NCBI GenBank assembly: GCA_000245075.1
Contig: JH600053.1
Location: 79,753-143,752, forward strand
DNA length: 64,000 bases
Direction of reading: 5' to 3'
From: Acetobacteraceae bacterium AT-5844
Lineage (GTDB): Bacteria > Pseudomonadota > Alphaproteobacteria > Acetobacterales > Acetobacteraceae
The notes under the pieces were generated by a model. That model was not told the origin of the DNA, did not search any database, and saw only the letters and a list, made by a program, of their open reading frames with translations. Of the stretch, positions 34,915 through 44,298 are shown piece after piece; the stretch's first letter is position 1; each line of letters begins with the position of its first letter. The translations under genes and the position numbers were made by a program.

Positions 34915-35780
34915 GCGACCGCCCAATCTGGCGTGGCACATTGCGCCTCGCCCTCGTCTCGTGCCGCATCGCCCTGCTGCCGGCGCGGCAGGAGCGGAAT
35001 AATCTGCACTTCCATCTTATCAACCCCAAGACAGGAAACCGTATCCGCACCCGCACGGTAGATGCCGAGACGGGGCGCGAAGTGGAGCGGAGCGCGCTCG
35101 TACGCGGCTTTGAGTTTGAGAAGGGACAATATGTCCTCCTCACGGATGAGGATTTCGAGAGCGCCCGGGTAGAGAGCAGCAACACGCTTGCGATCGCGAA
35201 ATTCGTCAAGGCCGGTAGCATCTCGCCTCTTTACTTTGAAAACTCGTATTATCTTGTTCCGCAGGAGGACGAGGCTCTTGATGTCTATGCTGTGCTCCGC
35301 GACGCACTCCGTAAGAGCGGCATGATGGCACTGTCACGGCTGGTGCTGTTCCGGCGCGAACGGCCCGTGGCGATCCTGCCCCTCGAACAGGGAATGGTCC
35401 TGCACACGCTCCAGGAGGAAGGAGACCTTCGGGATGCTCAGGAAGCATTCGCGGATGTCCCTAAAGCGTCTCCCGACGCGGAGATGGTAAAACTCGCGCA
35501 ACAACTCATTGCGCGTCAGGCTGGGACATACGATCCTGCCGATACCGAGGACAGATACGAAGCCCGGCTGCGCGAAGTTATTGAGGACCGGCGGCAGGGT
35601 AAGACCATCACGGTTGAGCCGGAGGAAGAACCTTCAGAGCGCGGAAACGTCGTTGATCTGATGGCGGCGCTCCGGGCCAGCCTGAAGAAGAGCAGCGGGG
35701 CCTCAAGCAGCAAGCACGAGAGCAAGGTTGCAAAAAAGCCATCCGCAAAGCGTACACCAGCTAAACGGAAGCGCGCCTGA
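34911..35780 (+). CDS. ku: Ku: double-strand-break end-binding protein
   Basis: 289 residues. [20 protein letters not shown] is the bacterial Ku N-terminus, followed by the bridge region of the beta-barrel ([20 protein letters not shown]) and the core that threads DNA. The C-terminal ~40 residues are Lys/Ser-rich ([18 protein letters not shown]), a basic tail known in other bacterial Ku proteins to aid threading and LigD recruitment. It forms a homodimeric ring on DNA ends. Its ATG overlaps the ligD stop in an ATGA junction, so the two NHEJ proteins are made together. It converges on the ggt gene. Confidence 0.95.
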   Translation: MSDRPIWRGTLRLALVSCRIALLPARQERNNLHFHLINPKTGNRIRTRTVDAETGREVERSALVRGFEFEKGQYVLLTDEDFESARVESSNTLAIAKFVKAGSISPLYFENSYYLVPQEDEALDVYAVLRDALRKSGMMALSRLVLFRRERPVAILPLEQGMVLHTLQEEGDLRDAQEAFADVPKASPDAEMVKLAQQLIARQAGTYDPADTEDRYEARLREVIEDRRQGKTITVEPEEEPSERGNVVDLMAALRASLKKSSGASSSKHESKVAKKPSAKRTPAKRKRA

Positions 35781-35855
35781 AGAGCGGATGCTGAGGCGCA
35801 CCTCCCTGGATCGTCCTAGGAGGGCTCTGGCCGCGGCGGGCACCCGTGTGGAATG

Positions 35856-37463
35856 TCAGGCGCGCAGCGCCATTCCATCCCGCTGCGGGTCAGCGCCGCC
35901 ATGCCAGGCGCCGTCCCGTAGCGCGAGGCCGTGCGGCGCGCCAAACGCGAAGCTCTGGTAAGACCGCTGGACCGGATAGCCCATGGCACCCAGCGCGTCC
36001 GTGACGCGGTAGGGAATGCGGTTGGAAACATCAATGGTATTGCTCAGTGCCACAATGCGTGGCGCCGCCACCGCCTCCGCCATGCTCATCCCGAAATCGA
36101 CAACATTGCTGATCGCCTGCGCCAGCGCTGGCACGATATAGGTGCCGCCCGGCGCGGCGAGGACCATGCATGGCTGCTCTCCGTCAAAAAGAAGAGTCGG
36201 CGCCATGGCGCTCCCTCGGCTCTTGCCCGGCGCGATGGAGGCCGCTCGGCCCGGGCGCGGATCGAAGCCGCTCATGCAGCCATTATACATGAAGCCGAGC
36301 CCGGGCGTGATGACGCCAGAGGGAATGCCGAGCGTATGTGTCATGGAGACGGCATTGCCCTCGCCATCCACCACGCAGACGACGGTGGTATCGGGCGGAT
36401 CAGCCGGTTCCTCCGCACGGGGCACGTCGGCCTTCTCACCAGCGCGGATGCGGGCGGCGAGCGCGGCGGCGTGCTCCGGCGAAAGAAGGCGCTCCAGCGG
36501 CACATCGACGAAATCGGGGTCGCCCATATGGGCGTCCTTGTCGATGGTCATCCACTTCATCGCCTCCGCCAGAATCCGCAGATGCTCGACGCTACCATGC
36601 TCCAGCCTGCCGAGATCGAATTGCCCGAGGATGTTCAGCAGTTCGATGAGTGAGCCGCCCCCCGCCGGCGGCGGGTTGGAGGCAATGCGCAGACCGCGAT
36701 ACTCGCCCCAGCACGGCGCCTTTTCTCGCACGCGATAGGCGGCGAGATCCTCCATCGTGATGCCGCCGCCCCGCGCCGCCATATCGGCGGCAATCTCCCG
36801 CGCCATGTCGCCGCGATAGAAGACCTCTGCGCCACCTTCGGCGATGCGCTCCAGGCTGCGGGTCATCTCCAGGTTGTGCAGGATGTCGCCCGGGCGCTTC
36901 AGCCGGCCATCGGGGCGCAGATAGACCTGGCGGCCGGTTTCGCTGAAACGCAGCTTGTCTTCCACATTCACCTGCCCATCGCCGCCATGGTCGATGGTCC
37001 AATAGTAGTGGACATAGGGCCGCACCATGACGCCGCGCCGGGACTGCTCGATGGCGGGCGCCATGACATGACGCAGCGGCATGCTGCCGAAGCGGGAAAG
37101 CGCCTCGGTATAGCCTGCAACATTGCCTGGCGTGCCGACCGAGCCATAGCCGACGTCGTTGCTCTGGTCGTTCAGCAGGAAGACGAACCCGTCGCGGGAC
37201 TGCCCGATGAACTTGTCCGCCCACATGTCCGGCGTCGCGGAAAGTGGCGCCCGGGCGAAGAACTCCAGAACCGTGTGGATACCACGGTTGGGCATGCAGA
37301 TCTGCATCGCGCCGAAGCCGCCGATGCCGCACATCTGCGGATCGACGACGCCCTGGCTAAAGGCGCAGGCGATCGCGGCATCCACCGCGTTGCCTCCCTG
37401 CCTCAGGATCTCGACGCCCGCCTCAGCCGCCTCCGGCTGAGCTGCCACCACGATACCGCGCAT
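35856..37463 (-). CDS. ggt: Gamma-glutamyltransferase family protein
   Basis: 535 residues. VVAAQPEAAEAGVEILRQGG, NAVDAAIACAF and the central SNPPPAGGG are GGT hallmarks. The self-cleavage site reads PPDTTVVCVVDGEGN, where Thr359 would become the nucleophile of the small subunit; the usual family form is DTTHxSVVD. No signal peptide is visible, so this looks like a cytoplasmic member, unlike the classical periplasmic enzyme. It transfers or hydrolyses gamma-glutamyl groups. It is the last gene of a minus-strand operon, 22 bases after a Bug receptor gene, and may split a gamma-glutamyl or related amide brought in by that operon. Confidence 0.92.
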   Translation of the reverse strand: MRGIVVAAQPEAAEAGVEILRQGGNAVDAAIACAFSQGVVDPQMCGIGGFGAMQICMPNRGIHTVLEFFARAPLSATPDMWADKFIGQSRDGFVFLLNDQSNDVGYGSVGTPGNVAGYTEALSRFGSMPLRHVMAPAIEQSRRGVMVRPYVHYYWTIDHGGDGQVNVEDKLRFSETGRQVYLRPDGRLKRPGDILHNLEMTRSLERIAEGGAEVFYRGDMAREIAADMAARGGGITMEDLAAYRVREKAPCWGEYRGLRIASNPPPAGGGSLIELLNILGQFDLGRLEHGSVEHLRILAEAMKWMTIDKDAHMGDPDFVDVPLERLLSPEHAAALAARIRAGEKADVPRAEEPADPPDTTVVCVVDGEGNAVSMTHTLGIPSGVITPGLGFMYNGCMSGFDPRPGRAASIAPGKSRGSAMAPTLLFDGEQPCMVLAAPGGTYIVPALAQAISNVVDFGMSMAEAVAAPRIVALSNTIDVSNRIPYRVTDALGAMGYPVQRSYQSFAFGAPHGLALRDGAWHGGADPQRDGMALRA

Positions 37464-37485
37464 ACGCTCTCCCCTCGTTTCCCCG

Positions 37486-38496
37486 TCAGTCCGGCGTGAT
37501 GCCGGAGGCGCGGATCACCGGCGCCCAGGCCGCCACTTCCTGTCTTACAAATTCCTGTGCCTCGTCCAGGTAATATCGGCCTGGCGTGGTGGAGGTCTCA
37601 GCGAAGCGGCGCTGCACGTTGGGGCTGGCCTGGGCCTTGCGCACCGCGTCCGCCAGCCGTTCCAGAATCGGCCGTGGAGTTCCCGCAGGGGCGGCAAGGC
37701 CGGCCCAGCCATCGGCCACCACATCGGGATAACCCAGCTCCCGGAAGGTGGGCACATCCGGAAAGTCGGGGGATCGCTCGGGCGCGGAGGTGGCCAGGGG
37801 CCGCAGGGCGCCGGTGCGGATATGCGCGCTGGTGGCGGTCAGGCTGTCCAGCACACTCGGCACCACGCCGGCCAGGACATCGGTGATGGCCTGGGTGGAG
37901 CCGCGATAGGGCACGTGTTCCAACCGCGCGCCGGTGGCCAGCGCCAGCCGCAGCCCCAGCAGATGCGCGACACCACCCACGCCCGAGGTGCTGTAGTCCA
38001 TAGGCTTGGTGCGTGCTGCCTCCAGATATCCCGCCAGGTCGCGGATCGGCAGCTTGGGGTCGACGCAGAGCAGGTAGGGCGTGCCCATCATGATGGCGAT
38101 ATGGGCGAAGGACTTGTCAGCATCGTACTGAATGCGGTCCCGGTACAGCGTCTGCCCGATGGCGAGGCCACTGATGGTGGTGATCAGCAGCCCATATCCA
38201 TCCGGCGGCAGCCGAGCGACGAAGCCGGTGCCCAGCGTCGAGCCCGCGCCGCCACGGTTTTCCATGACCATGCTCTGCCCGAGGCTGGCCTGCATTTCCT
38301 GGGCAATGACACGTGCCGCGATATCCGTGGCGCCACCGGCCCCGAACGGCACCACCACGCGGATCGGCTGCGCTTGTGGCCAAGGCACGCCTTGCGCCAT
38401 CGCCCCGCGCCCAGGCAAGGCAGTAGCTGACAGGGCAGTGGCTGACAGGGCGGCCGCGCCCTGCAGCACATGGCGGCGGTTTACTCCAGCGGTCAT
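37486..38496 (-). CDS. Bug-family (TctC-like) solute receptor, Tat-type signal
   Basis: 336 residues. The N-terminus NRRHVLQGAAALSATAL looks like a twin-arginine signal, unusual for Bug receptors, which mostly use Sec. The mature protein has QPIRVVVPFGAGGATDIAAR and ENRGGAGSTLGTGFVARLPP, DGYGL. Two ATGs six bases apart are possible; AGAGGAG sits one base before the first but seven before the second, so 38496 is preferred. It binds a carboxylate in the periplasm. No TctAB partner is present. In the operon it lies between the GAF-protein gene and ggt. Confidence 0.93.
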   Translation of the reverse strand: MTAGVNRRHVLQGAAALSATALSATALPGRGAMAQGVPWPQAQPIRVVVPFGAGGATDIAARVIAQEMQASLGQSMVMENRGGAGSTLGTGFVARLPPDGYGLLITTISGLAIGQTLYRDRIQYDADKSFAHIAIMMGTPYLLCVDPKLPIRDLAGYLEAARTKPMDYSTSGVGGVAHLLGLRLALATGARLEHVPYRGSTQAITDVLAGVVPSVLDSLTATSAHIRTGALRPLATSAPERSPDFPDVPTFRELGYPDVVADGWAGLAAPAGTPRPILERLADAVRKAQASPNVQRRFAETSTTPGRYYLDEAQEFVRQEVAAWAPVIRASGITPD

Positions 38497-38544
38497 GGTC
38501 ATGCTCCTCTGGCATGGAAGCGCCGGGATGAAAAAGCCTGGAGC

Positions 38545-39051
38545 TCAGGGCTCCCCAAGCAGCAACAAAAAGGCGGGCACCGCCAACTGAGCGAAACGCC
38601 GTACCAGCGGCAGATCCTCTTCCGTATACCAGCCTGCCTGATGCATCAGGTTGATCTGACCGAGGGTGCGGCCGCGCCAGCGCACCGGCGTGTTCATGGC
38701 GCTGCCACAGCCCAGCGCGGTGGCGCCGGCATGGTCGGGGTAGCTGGCGCGAAGTTCCGCCTCGTGGCGGATCAGGATGGGCTGGCCATGCAGCATCAGC
38801 TCCCGCATGCGCGGGGCGTTGGAGGCCAGCTTCCGCCCGCCGACCGGATAGGCGTCCGGCAGGTTGGAATATACGCGTTCGGCCTCGCCACCGGCGTAGT
38901 GCACCTGCATGGTGCACAGCCGGTAGCCAACACTGGCGGCCAGTGCCGCATCCAGCGCACGCAGCGTGGCCGCCGGCTGGTCCGGCTCCGCATGGGCCAG
39001 CGCCAGCCGAGCGAGATGCGGCATCGGGTCGGGGCGTGCGGGCATCGTCAT
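38545..39051 (-). CDS. GAF-domain protein
   Basis: 168 residues comprising one GAF-like domain: LDAALAASVGYRLCTMQVHY, YSNLPDAYPVGGRKLASNAP, SAMNTPVRWRGRTLGQINLM and WYTEEDLPLVRRFAQLAVPA. No catalytic or output domain is attached. Stand-alone GAF proteins bind small ligands, nucleotides or haem. Its ATG overlaps the stop of the binding-protein gene (ATGA), so it is translated together with it and should act on the same pathway, perhaps as a ligand sensor or small-molecule enzyme of the fRMsr-like fold. The typical fRMsr Cys set is not evident. The specific role is unknown. Confidence 0.8.
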   Translation of the reverse strand: MTMPARPDPMPHLARLALAHAEPDQPAATLRALDAALAASVGYRLCTMQVHYAGGEAERVYSNLPDAYPVGGRKLASNAPRMRELMLHGQPILIRHEAELRASYPDHAGATALGCGSAMNTPVRWRGRTLGQINLMHQAGWYTEEDLPLVRRFAQLAVPAFLLLLGEP

Positions 39052-40661
39052 CCCTGGGACCGCGCGTCCATGGCAAGGGTCCGCTCATCGGAGCGGGGCG
39101 AGAGGGTGATGCCCTTCCGCACGGCCCACAGATTCTGCAGCATGAGCAGCGGCAGGATGGGTAGGTCCGCCATGGCCTTTTCCGTGGCCTCGATCAGCAG
39201 CGCCTCGCGAGCCGCGTCATCGACGGTGGAGGTGGCGCGTGCGGCGAGCTGATCCAGCTCCGCATTGCTGTAGCGGCCATAATTGTACAGGCCGAGGCTG
39301 CGTTCCTTGCTGTAGGTGGCGAAGCACTGGCTCAGCATGTAGCCGCCCTCGAAGGTGGCGCTGCCCCAGCCCCACAGCCCCATGGAGAATTCCTGCCGGC
39401 CGCCGCGGGCCGCATAGGTGCTCCAGGGCATGGCCTCCACCGTGGTCTGCACGCCGATGCGCGTCCACATCTGCGCAATGGCCTGGGCCAGCCGCGCATC
39501 ATTGGGGTAGCGGTCGTTGGGCGTGTGCAGGGTGAGGCGGAAGCCCTCCGGCAGGCCAGCCTCCGCCAGAAGGCGGCGCGCGCGCTCCGGGTCCGGCTGC
39601 GGCGGCACTACCTTGGGCGCGTAGGAGTAGCTGCCCGGCGGCATCCATTGCCCGGTGGCCTGGCCGGTGCCCAGCATCACGCGGTCCGCCAGCGCCTCGC
39701 GCTGCAGCGCCAGCGAGAGCGCCTGCCGTACCCGCAGGTCACGGAACGGGTTGCGCGCCAGCGGCTTGCCGCTGTTGTCAGTGACGAAGGGGCTTTCCCC
39801 TTCCCGCGACATGTCCGGCACCAGGTAGATGAGGCGGATGCCAGGAATGGCGGCCACCTCGACGCGGTTATCCTCGCGCAGCCGCGGCAGGTCGCTGACG
39901 GAGGGGGTGTCGATCAGGTCCACATCGCCGGAGAGCAGCGCGGCGGTGCGCCCGGCGGGATTGGTGATCAGGCGCAGCGAAACGGTCTCCCAGCCCTGCT
40001 TCGGGCCCCACCATAGGTCGTTGCGCGCCAGCTCCACCCGGTTGCCTGGGGTGTAGGAGACGAAGCGGTACGGCCCGGTGCCGATGGCCGCCTTGCCGGA
40101 ATTGTAGTCGGCCGTGGTGGCGCCTTCGCCCACGCGGCGGGAGACGATGCCAACATAGGTGAGGTTCGGCCCGAGATCTGGCGCCGGAACCGGCGTGTGC
40201 AGGCGAATGGTCAGCGGGTCGATCACCTCCACCCGCTCCACGGCGCGAAGGAAGCCACCGAAGCCGCCTGGGCTGTTGGGCACGTCCCGCGCGCGCTCGA
40301 AGGTGAAGACGACGTCGTCGGCCGTGAAGTCCCCACCATCATGGAACTTCACGCCCGGGCGCAGCTTGAATTCCCACAGCGTGTCGGAAAGCGGCTTCCA
40401 CTCTGTCGCCAGGCCGGGGATCAGCCGGCCATCGGGCGCGCGGTTGATCAGCCGCTCGAACATGTGCATCGCCACAGTGTGGTTGGGCACCGCGTGATAG
40501 AAATGCGGGTCCACAGTGGTGAAAGCGCCGCCCAGCCCGATTTGCAGGGTCTTGCCGGCGGCGTGGGCGGGGCGGGGCGCCAGCGCGCCCCAGCCGGTGG
40601 TTGCGAGGGCGCCAAGGCCCGTCAGGGCACCGGAAGCGGCGAGAAAATTACGGCGTCGCAT
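39048..40661 (-). CDS. ABC transporter substrate-binding protein, family 5, Tat-exported
   Basis: 537 residues. MRRRNFLAASGALTGLGALA is a twin-arginine signal. The mature part is SBP_bac_5: LWEFKLRPGVKFHDGGDFTA, DDVVFTFERARDVPNSPGGF, and the C-terminal EATEKAMADLPILPLLMLQN. ATG 40661 follows CAGGAG; an upstream TTG is less likely. It is a paralogue of the 7060 protein. It follows the CocE-type hydrolase gene by 24 bases and overlaps the GAF gene. As elsewhere in the window, no permease or ATPase is encoded, so it must dock on a transporter from another locus. Confidence 0.94.
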   Translation of the reverse strand: MRRRNFLAASGALTGLGALATTGWGALAPRPAHAAGKTLQIGLGGAFTTVDPHFYHAVPNHTVAMHMFERLINRAPDGRLIPGLATEWKPLSDTLWEFKLRPGVKFHDGGDFTADDVVFTFERARDVPNSPGGFGGFLRAVERVEVIDPLTIRLHTPVPAPDLGPNLTYVGIVSRRVGEGATTADYNSGKAAIGTGPYRFVSYTPGNRVELARNDLWWGPKQGWETVSLRLITNPAGRTAALLSGDVDLIDTPSVSDLPRLREDNRVEVAAIPGIRLIYLVPDMSREGESPFVTDNSGKPLARNPFRDLRVRQALSLALQREALADRVMLGTGQATGQWMPPGSYSYAPKVVPPQPDPERARRLLAEAGLPEGFRLTLHTPNDRYPNDARLAQAIAQMWTRIGVQTTVEAMPWSTYAARGGRQEFSMGLWGWGSATFEGGYMLSQCFATYSKERSLGLYNYGRYSNAELDQLAARATSTVDDAAREALLIEATEKAMADLPILPLLMLQNLWAVRKGITLSPRSDERTLAMDARSQG

Positions 40662-40685
40662 GGGCAACTCCTGATCGGTCTGGGG

Positions 40686-42509
40686 TCAGTGGCGCGGCCG
40701 CAGCGGCAGTTCCAGGGCCGAGGCCTGGTCACCACCGCGCAGCAGGGTCAGTTCCGGCGGTCGGCCATGCGGCACCTGTACGCAATGATCGGCATCCATC
40801 CCGGAGATGGAAAGCCTGATGCGGCTGCCGGCGCGGAATACCCAGGATATGGGCAGCAGCGGAATGCGGATGCGTTCGGCCTGCCCCGGCACCAGGGGCG
40901 CCGCATCCTCCCGCCGGAAGGAACGGAAGGGCCAGCTGGTGCGATAGGTGGCGGGGGCCGCGCTCTCCTTGCGGTGCAGGGCACGTAGAAGCCCCTCCGT
41001 CACGTAGCGGACCGTGCCATCGGCCTCCACCTCGGAGACGTAGGCAAAGATGGCGGCATCCGGCTCGCTGCTGCGCAACCAGAGGTCCGCCAGGCCATGG
41101 CCGGTCAGCTCCATATCCTGCTCCAGCGGTGCCGAGGTCCAGCTCGGCAATGCGGCTTCGCGCTTCTGCCAATCCGCGTAGTAGGTGGTGCTGTTGATGC
41201 CGGCAATGCGCTCATACCGCGTGCCATTGCCGCTGCCCCAGGCGAAGTCGGCGCGCATGCTCTCCGCGCCTGCCTCTCCCGGTGTGGTCGCCAGTGTAGC
41301 GCCGGGGGCGAGGCTCAGGCGCGTGGAGGACTCCACCGGCGGCCAACTGGGAGCCGAGCGCCAAGCCTCTTCATGCAGGCTGAAGTAATGGACAGGCTGT
41401 TCTGCCTCCAACCTCGTGTCCCGGCGCAGCAGGTAATGGTCGAAAAAGCGCAGCAGCGCGCCGAGCAACGCGAAATCCGATGTCTGCTCCCGCCGCCAGG
41501 GAGAAACATTGCAGCGCGCGCCATGGTCCCAGGGGCCGAGCATCAGATGCACCTTGTTCTCACGCAGCGTCAGGAAGCGGGAGATGGCACCGTTGGCATA
41601 GCCCGCGCCATCCATCCAGCCGGAGACGGCCAGCACCGCCACATCCTTCCGGATGCCTTCACTGACGGAATAGGGGCTGAAGGAGGCGGAGCTGAAGCTG
41701 GGATCATAAGGAAGCGCTTCCTCGCGGAAGCGGAATTCGCCCATGAAATCCGGCTGGCGGAAATTGCCGAGATGCTCGCGCAGCGCGGCGGCGAGCAGCG
41801 TGCCATCGGCATCCTCATCCACCGGATGCGGCCCGGCGAGGTCCGGGTTCGCGTAGTAGACGTAGTTGCGCAGCAGGTCCCGCCGGTCATGGTCCATGGC
41901 GACCATGAGGTCGTCATAGCTCTTGGCCAGTTGCTTCAGCAGGATGCCGCCGGGGTAGTAGTTATCCGCATAGGTGTCCCACACGGCGAAGAGCGGCGCG
42001 ATGGCCTTCACGGCCGGGTGGCCGGTGCTGGCCAGGAAGTCCGACGCCGCGCCGGGATAGGAAATGCCCGTTGCGCCCACTTGCCCGTCGGACCAGGGCT
42101 GGGCCACCACCCAATCGGTGATCTCTCGCGAATCCTCGCGTTCCTTTGGCGAGCGGAATGCGTCCCGCGTGCCGAAGGAGGCGCCGGTGCCGCGCACATC
42201 CACCACAACCACGGCATAGCCGCGTGGCACGAGGTAGCGCACGAACTTTCCGGCGTTGGGAATGGCATCGGCATCGCTGCCTGGCACCACGGCGAAGCGC
42301 CGGTAGTAGGGCGTCAGCACGAGGATGGCGGGGACCGCGCCCGCCGCGCCCTCCGGCCGCCACACATCGATAGCGATGCGGCAGCCATCCCGCATGGTCA
42401 GGTAACGCGATTCCGGGCTGGCGGGCATGGCGTAATGCGCCTCGCGCTCCGCTGCGTATTGGGAAGGGGTCACCTGCCAGGCGGTGCTGCCGTAATCGCT
42501 ATCGGACAT
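40686..42509 (-). CDS. CocE/NonD family alpha/beta hydrolase
   Basis: 607 residues. The X-Pro dipeptidyl-peptidase/cocaine-esterase fold: an N-terminal catalytic domain with VVVVDVRGTGASFGTRDAFR, the nucleophile Ser150 in GATGISYPGAAS and LMLGPWDHGARCN carrying the catalytic His, then a C-terminal jelly-roll (FRAGSRIRLSISGMDADHCV). Known members hydrolyse esters, acyl-amino acids or X-Pro peptides. No signal peptide is seen. It is the first gene of the operon hydrolase - binding protein - GAF - Bug - GGT and is divergent from a LysR gene, its likely regulator. Confidence 0.92.
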   Translation of the reverse strand: MSDSDYGSTAWQVTPSQYAAEREAHYAMPASPESRYLTMRDGCRIAIDVWRPEGAAGAVPAILVLTPYYRRFAVVPGSDADAIPNAGKFVRYLVPRGYAVVVVDVRGTGASFGTRDAFRSPKEREDSREITDWVVAQPWSDGQVGATGISYPGAASDFLASTGHPAVKAIAPLFAVWDTYADNYYPGGILLKQLAKSYDDLMVAMDHDRRDLLRNYVYYANPDLAGPHPVDEDADGTLLAAALREHLGNFRQPDFMGEFRFREEALPYDPSFSSASFSPYSVSEGIRKDVAVLAVSGWMDGAGYANGAISRFLTLRENKVHLMLGPWDHGARCNVSPWRREQTSDFALLGALLRFFDHYLLRRDTRLEAEQPVHYFSLHEEAWRSAPSWPPVESSTRLSLAPGATLATTPGEAGAESMRADFAWGSGNGTRYERIAGINSTTYYADWQKREAALPSWTSAPLEQDMELTGHGLADLWLRSSEPDAAIFAYVSEVEADGTVRYVTEGLLRALHRKESAAPATYRTSWPFRSFRREDAAPLVPGQAERIRIPLLPISWVFRAGSRIRLSISGMDADHCVQVPHGRPPELTLLRGGDQASALELPLRPRH

Positions 42510-42611
42510 CCTCGGAGCCTTTTTGCCGGCGTGGCCGCCGGCGGTGTCATGAGGTGGTCACGGTTGCCCGCGCTACACGATTGCGTCAAATGCATTATAG
42601 TAACCAAATCA

Positions 42612-42624
42612 TGCGGTTTCCGCA
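42612..42624. promoter_or_regulatory. Small inverted repeat in the divergent LysR/hydrolase promoter region
   Basis: TGCGG-TTT-CCGCA lies 19 bases before the LysR start, in the 133-base divergent region that also holds an AT-rich TATAGTAACC. It could be a regulator site or part of the LysR promoter. Evidence is only symmetry and position. Confidence 0.25.
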
Positions 42625-42642
42625 CATAGTCCAGGGGGAAGC

Positions 42643-43581
42643 GTGCACAATCTGCGGTCTCTGGAAGCGCTCAGGGCTTTCGTTGAAGGCGGTTCCGTCT
42701 CCCAGGCGGCGGTGCGGCTGGGCCGAACCCAGCCGCAAGTCGGCCGGTTACTGTCAGCGCTGGAGCGGGAGCTGGGCTTCGACCTCTTCACCCGCGAGAA
42801 CCGCCGCCTCTCCCTGACGACGGAGGGGCTGCGCTTCTACCAGCATGCCGAGCGCGTCCTCGCTGGGCATGACGGGCTGGCGAGGCTGGCCAATGGCATC
42901 CGCCAGGGGCAGAAGGATAATCATCTGCGCCTGCTCACTGCCCCTCAGGTGGCCAGCCTCGTGCTGGGTGAGGCGCTGCGGGTGATGGCGGCCCGGGTGC
43001 CGGATTTCACCGCCGCGGTGGACACCCGCATCCGGCTGGATGCCGAGACCGTCGTCGAGCAGGAGCATTTCGACCTCGGCGTCACTGTGCTGCCACTGGC
43101 CCATTCCGGGCTGAAGGTCGAGCCGCTCTGCGAGGTGGAGGCGGTGGCCGTGATGCGGCACGATCACCCGCTGGCGCAGTTGCCACAGGTGACGGTGGTG
43201 GATCTATCCGGGCATGACATGGTGGTCACGCATCCACGCTCCCTGCTGCGGCAGGGGCTGGAGCAGCATTGCCGCGAGGCCGGCGCGACGCCCCGCTATC
43301 GCTTCGAGGCCTCCAACGGCGTGGTGGTCTGCCAGATGGCGGCATCCGGCCTGGGCGTGGCGCTGGCGGACCCATTCGTCGCCCGCTCATCCCCCGCACC
43401 GGAGATGGTAATCCGCGCCTTCGCCCCGTCCATCCCGCTGCCTTACGGGCTGTTCTTCCCGACCTGGCAGCCTCGCTCATCCATCGTCAACGAGTTCGCC
43501 GCGCTCGTCGCCCAGACCGCGCGACAGGAAGGAGAGGCCATGATGCGCCGGTTGCGGCGTCGGCCGGGCGGCGCCTCCTGA
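42643..43581 (+). CDS. LysR-family regulator divergent from the hydrolase operon
   Basis: 312 residues from a GTG start after GGGGGAA. The winged helix is LRSLEALRAFVEGGSVSQAA, VRLGRTQPQVGRLLSALERE and LGFDLFTRENRRLSLTTEGL. The effector domain (~93-295) includes HFDLGVTVLPLAHSGLKVEP and GVALADPFVARSS. The short basic tail (MMRRLRRRPGG) is unusual but harmless. It is divergent from the CocE-type hydrolase gene and should control that five-gene operon. The ligand is unknown. Confidence 0.9.
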   Translation: MHNLRSLEALRAFVEGGSVSQAAVRLGRTQPQVGRLLSALERELGFDLFTRENRRLSLTTEGLRFYQHAERVLAGHDGLARLANGIRQGQKDNHLRLLTAPQVASLVLGEALRVMAARVPDFTAAVDTRIRLDAETVVEQEHFDLGVTVLPLAHSGLKVEPLCEVEAVAVMRHDHPLAQLPQVTVVDLSGHDMVVTHPRSLLRQGLEQHCREAGATPRYRFEASNGVVVCQMAASGLGVALADPFVARSSPAPEMVIRAFAPSIPLPYGLFFPTWQPRSSIVNEFAALVAQTARQEGEAMMRRLRRRPGGAS

Positions 43582-43605
43582 CAGCCGCCGCCACCCGCTT
43601 GCCGC

Positions 43606-44084
43606 TCAGTGCCCGGCCGGCCGCGCGGGAGCGCCGGCCCAGTGCGTGTGGGCAGGGATGGCCTCGCCCTTCATGACGATAGGGAGCAGACCCGGCAGGG
43701 GCCTGTCCAGCTTTTCGCTGGTGATGGCATCGATGATGACGAGGCGCGCCTCGCAATCGGTGAGACACTCGCCAATGCGCTCCGGCGGCGCGTCGGCATC
43801 GAAGGGAATATAGACCGCGCCGCTCTTGAGGATGCCAAGCAGCACCACATGCAGGTCCAGCGATCCGTCATCCACAGCCCGACGAACTGGCCCGGCCCAG
43901 CGCCGCGCGCCCGGAGGGCATGCGCCACGCGGTTGGCCCGCGCATCCAACTCCGCATAGGTGAGGCGTTCGGCGCCAGCGACGAGTGCGGTGCTCTCTGG
44001 CGCGCGAGCCAGGGAGGCGGCAAAGATTTCTGACAGCAACTCATTCCGGATCAGGGAACTGTCCCGGGGCCCCTGGAGCGCCGC
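43606..44084 (-). pseudogene. Remnant of an NRPS-like Pls/PosA-type adenylation protein
   Basis: The minus-strand frame from ~44084 reads AALQGPRDSSLIRNELLSEI and then ALVAGAERLTYAELDARANR and GPGQFVGLW, which is the N-terminus of the adenylation domain in Pls/PosA-type single-module synthetases. Near 43865 one base is missing and the homology continues in another frame: SLDLHVVLLGILKSGAVYIP, FDADAPPERIGECLTDCEAR. The sequence stops at 43606, after about 155 residues of a protein that normally exceeds 1,000. It is a frameshifted, 3'-truncated remnant; the carrier-protein and membrane domains are gone. Confidence 0.75.
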
Positions 44085-44298
44085 TTTCCGGGCATGATGG
44101 CTGTAACGTTCATGAAATCCTACCCGTGGTCGCGAAGAAGCCGGCCTTCGCCATTTTCTTCCGAGAGAGCAACGACAAGCGGCGGAGGGTGCCGGCGAGG
44201 GCTCGCGCCGAGGGGCGCGGCCAGCATGCCGGCGGTCAGTCTGCTACGGAGATCGTGGTCGTGCGTGAGACGAGCCGGTTGAGATCCCGCCGGCGTTT

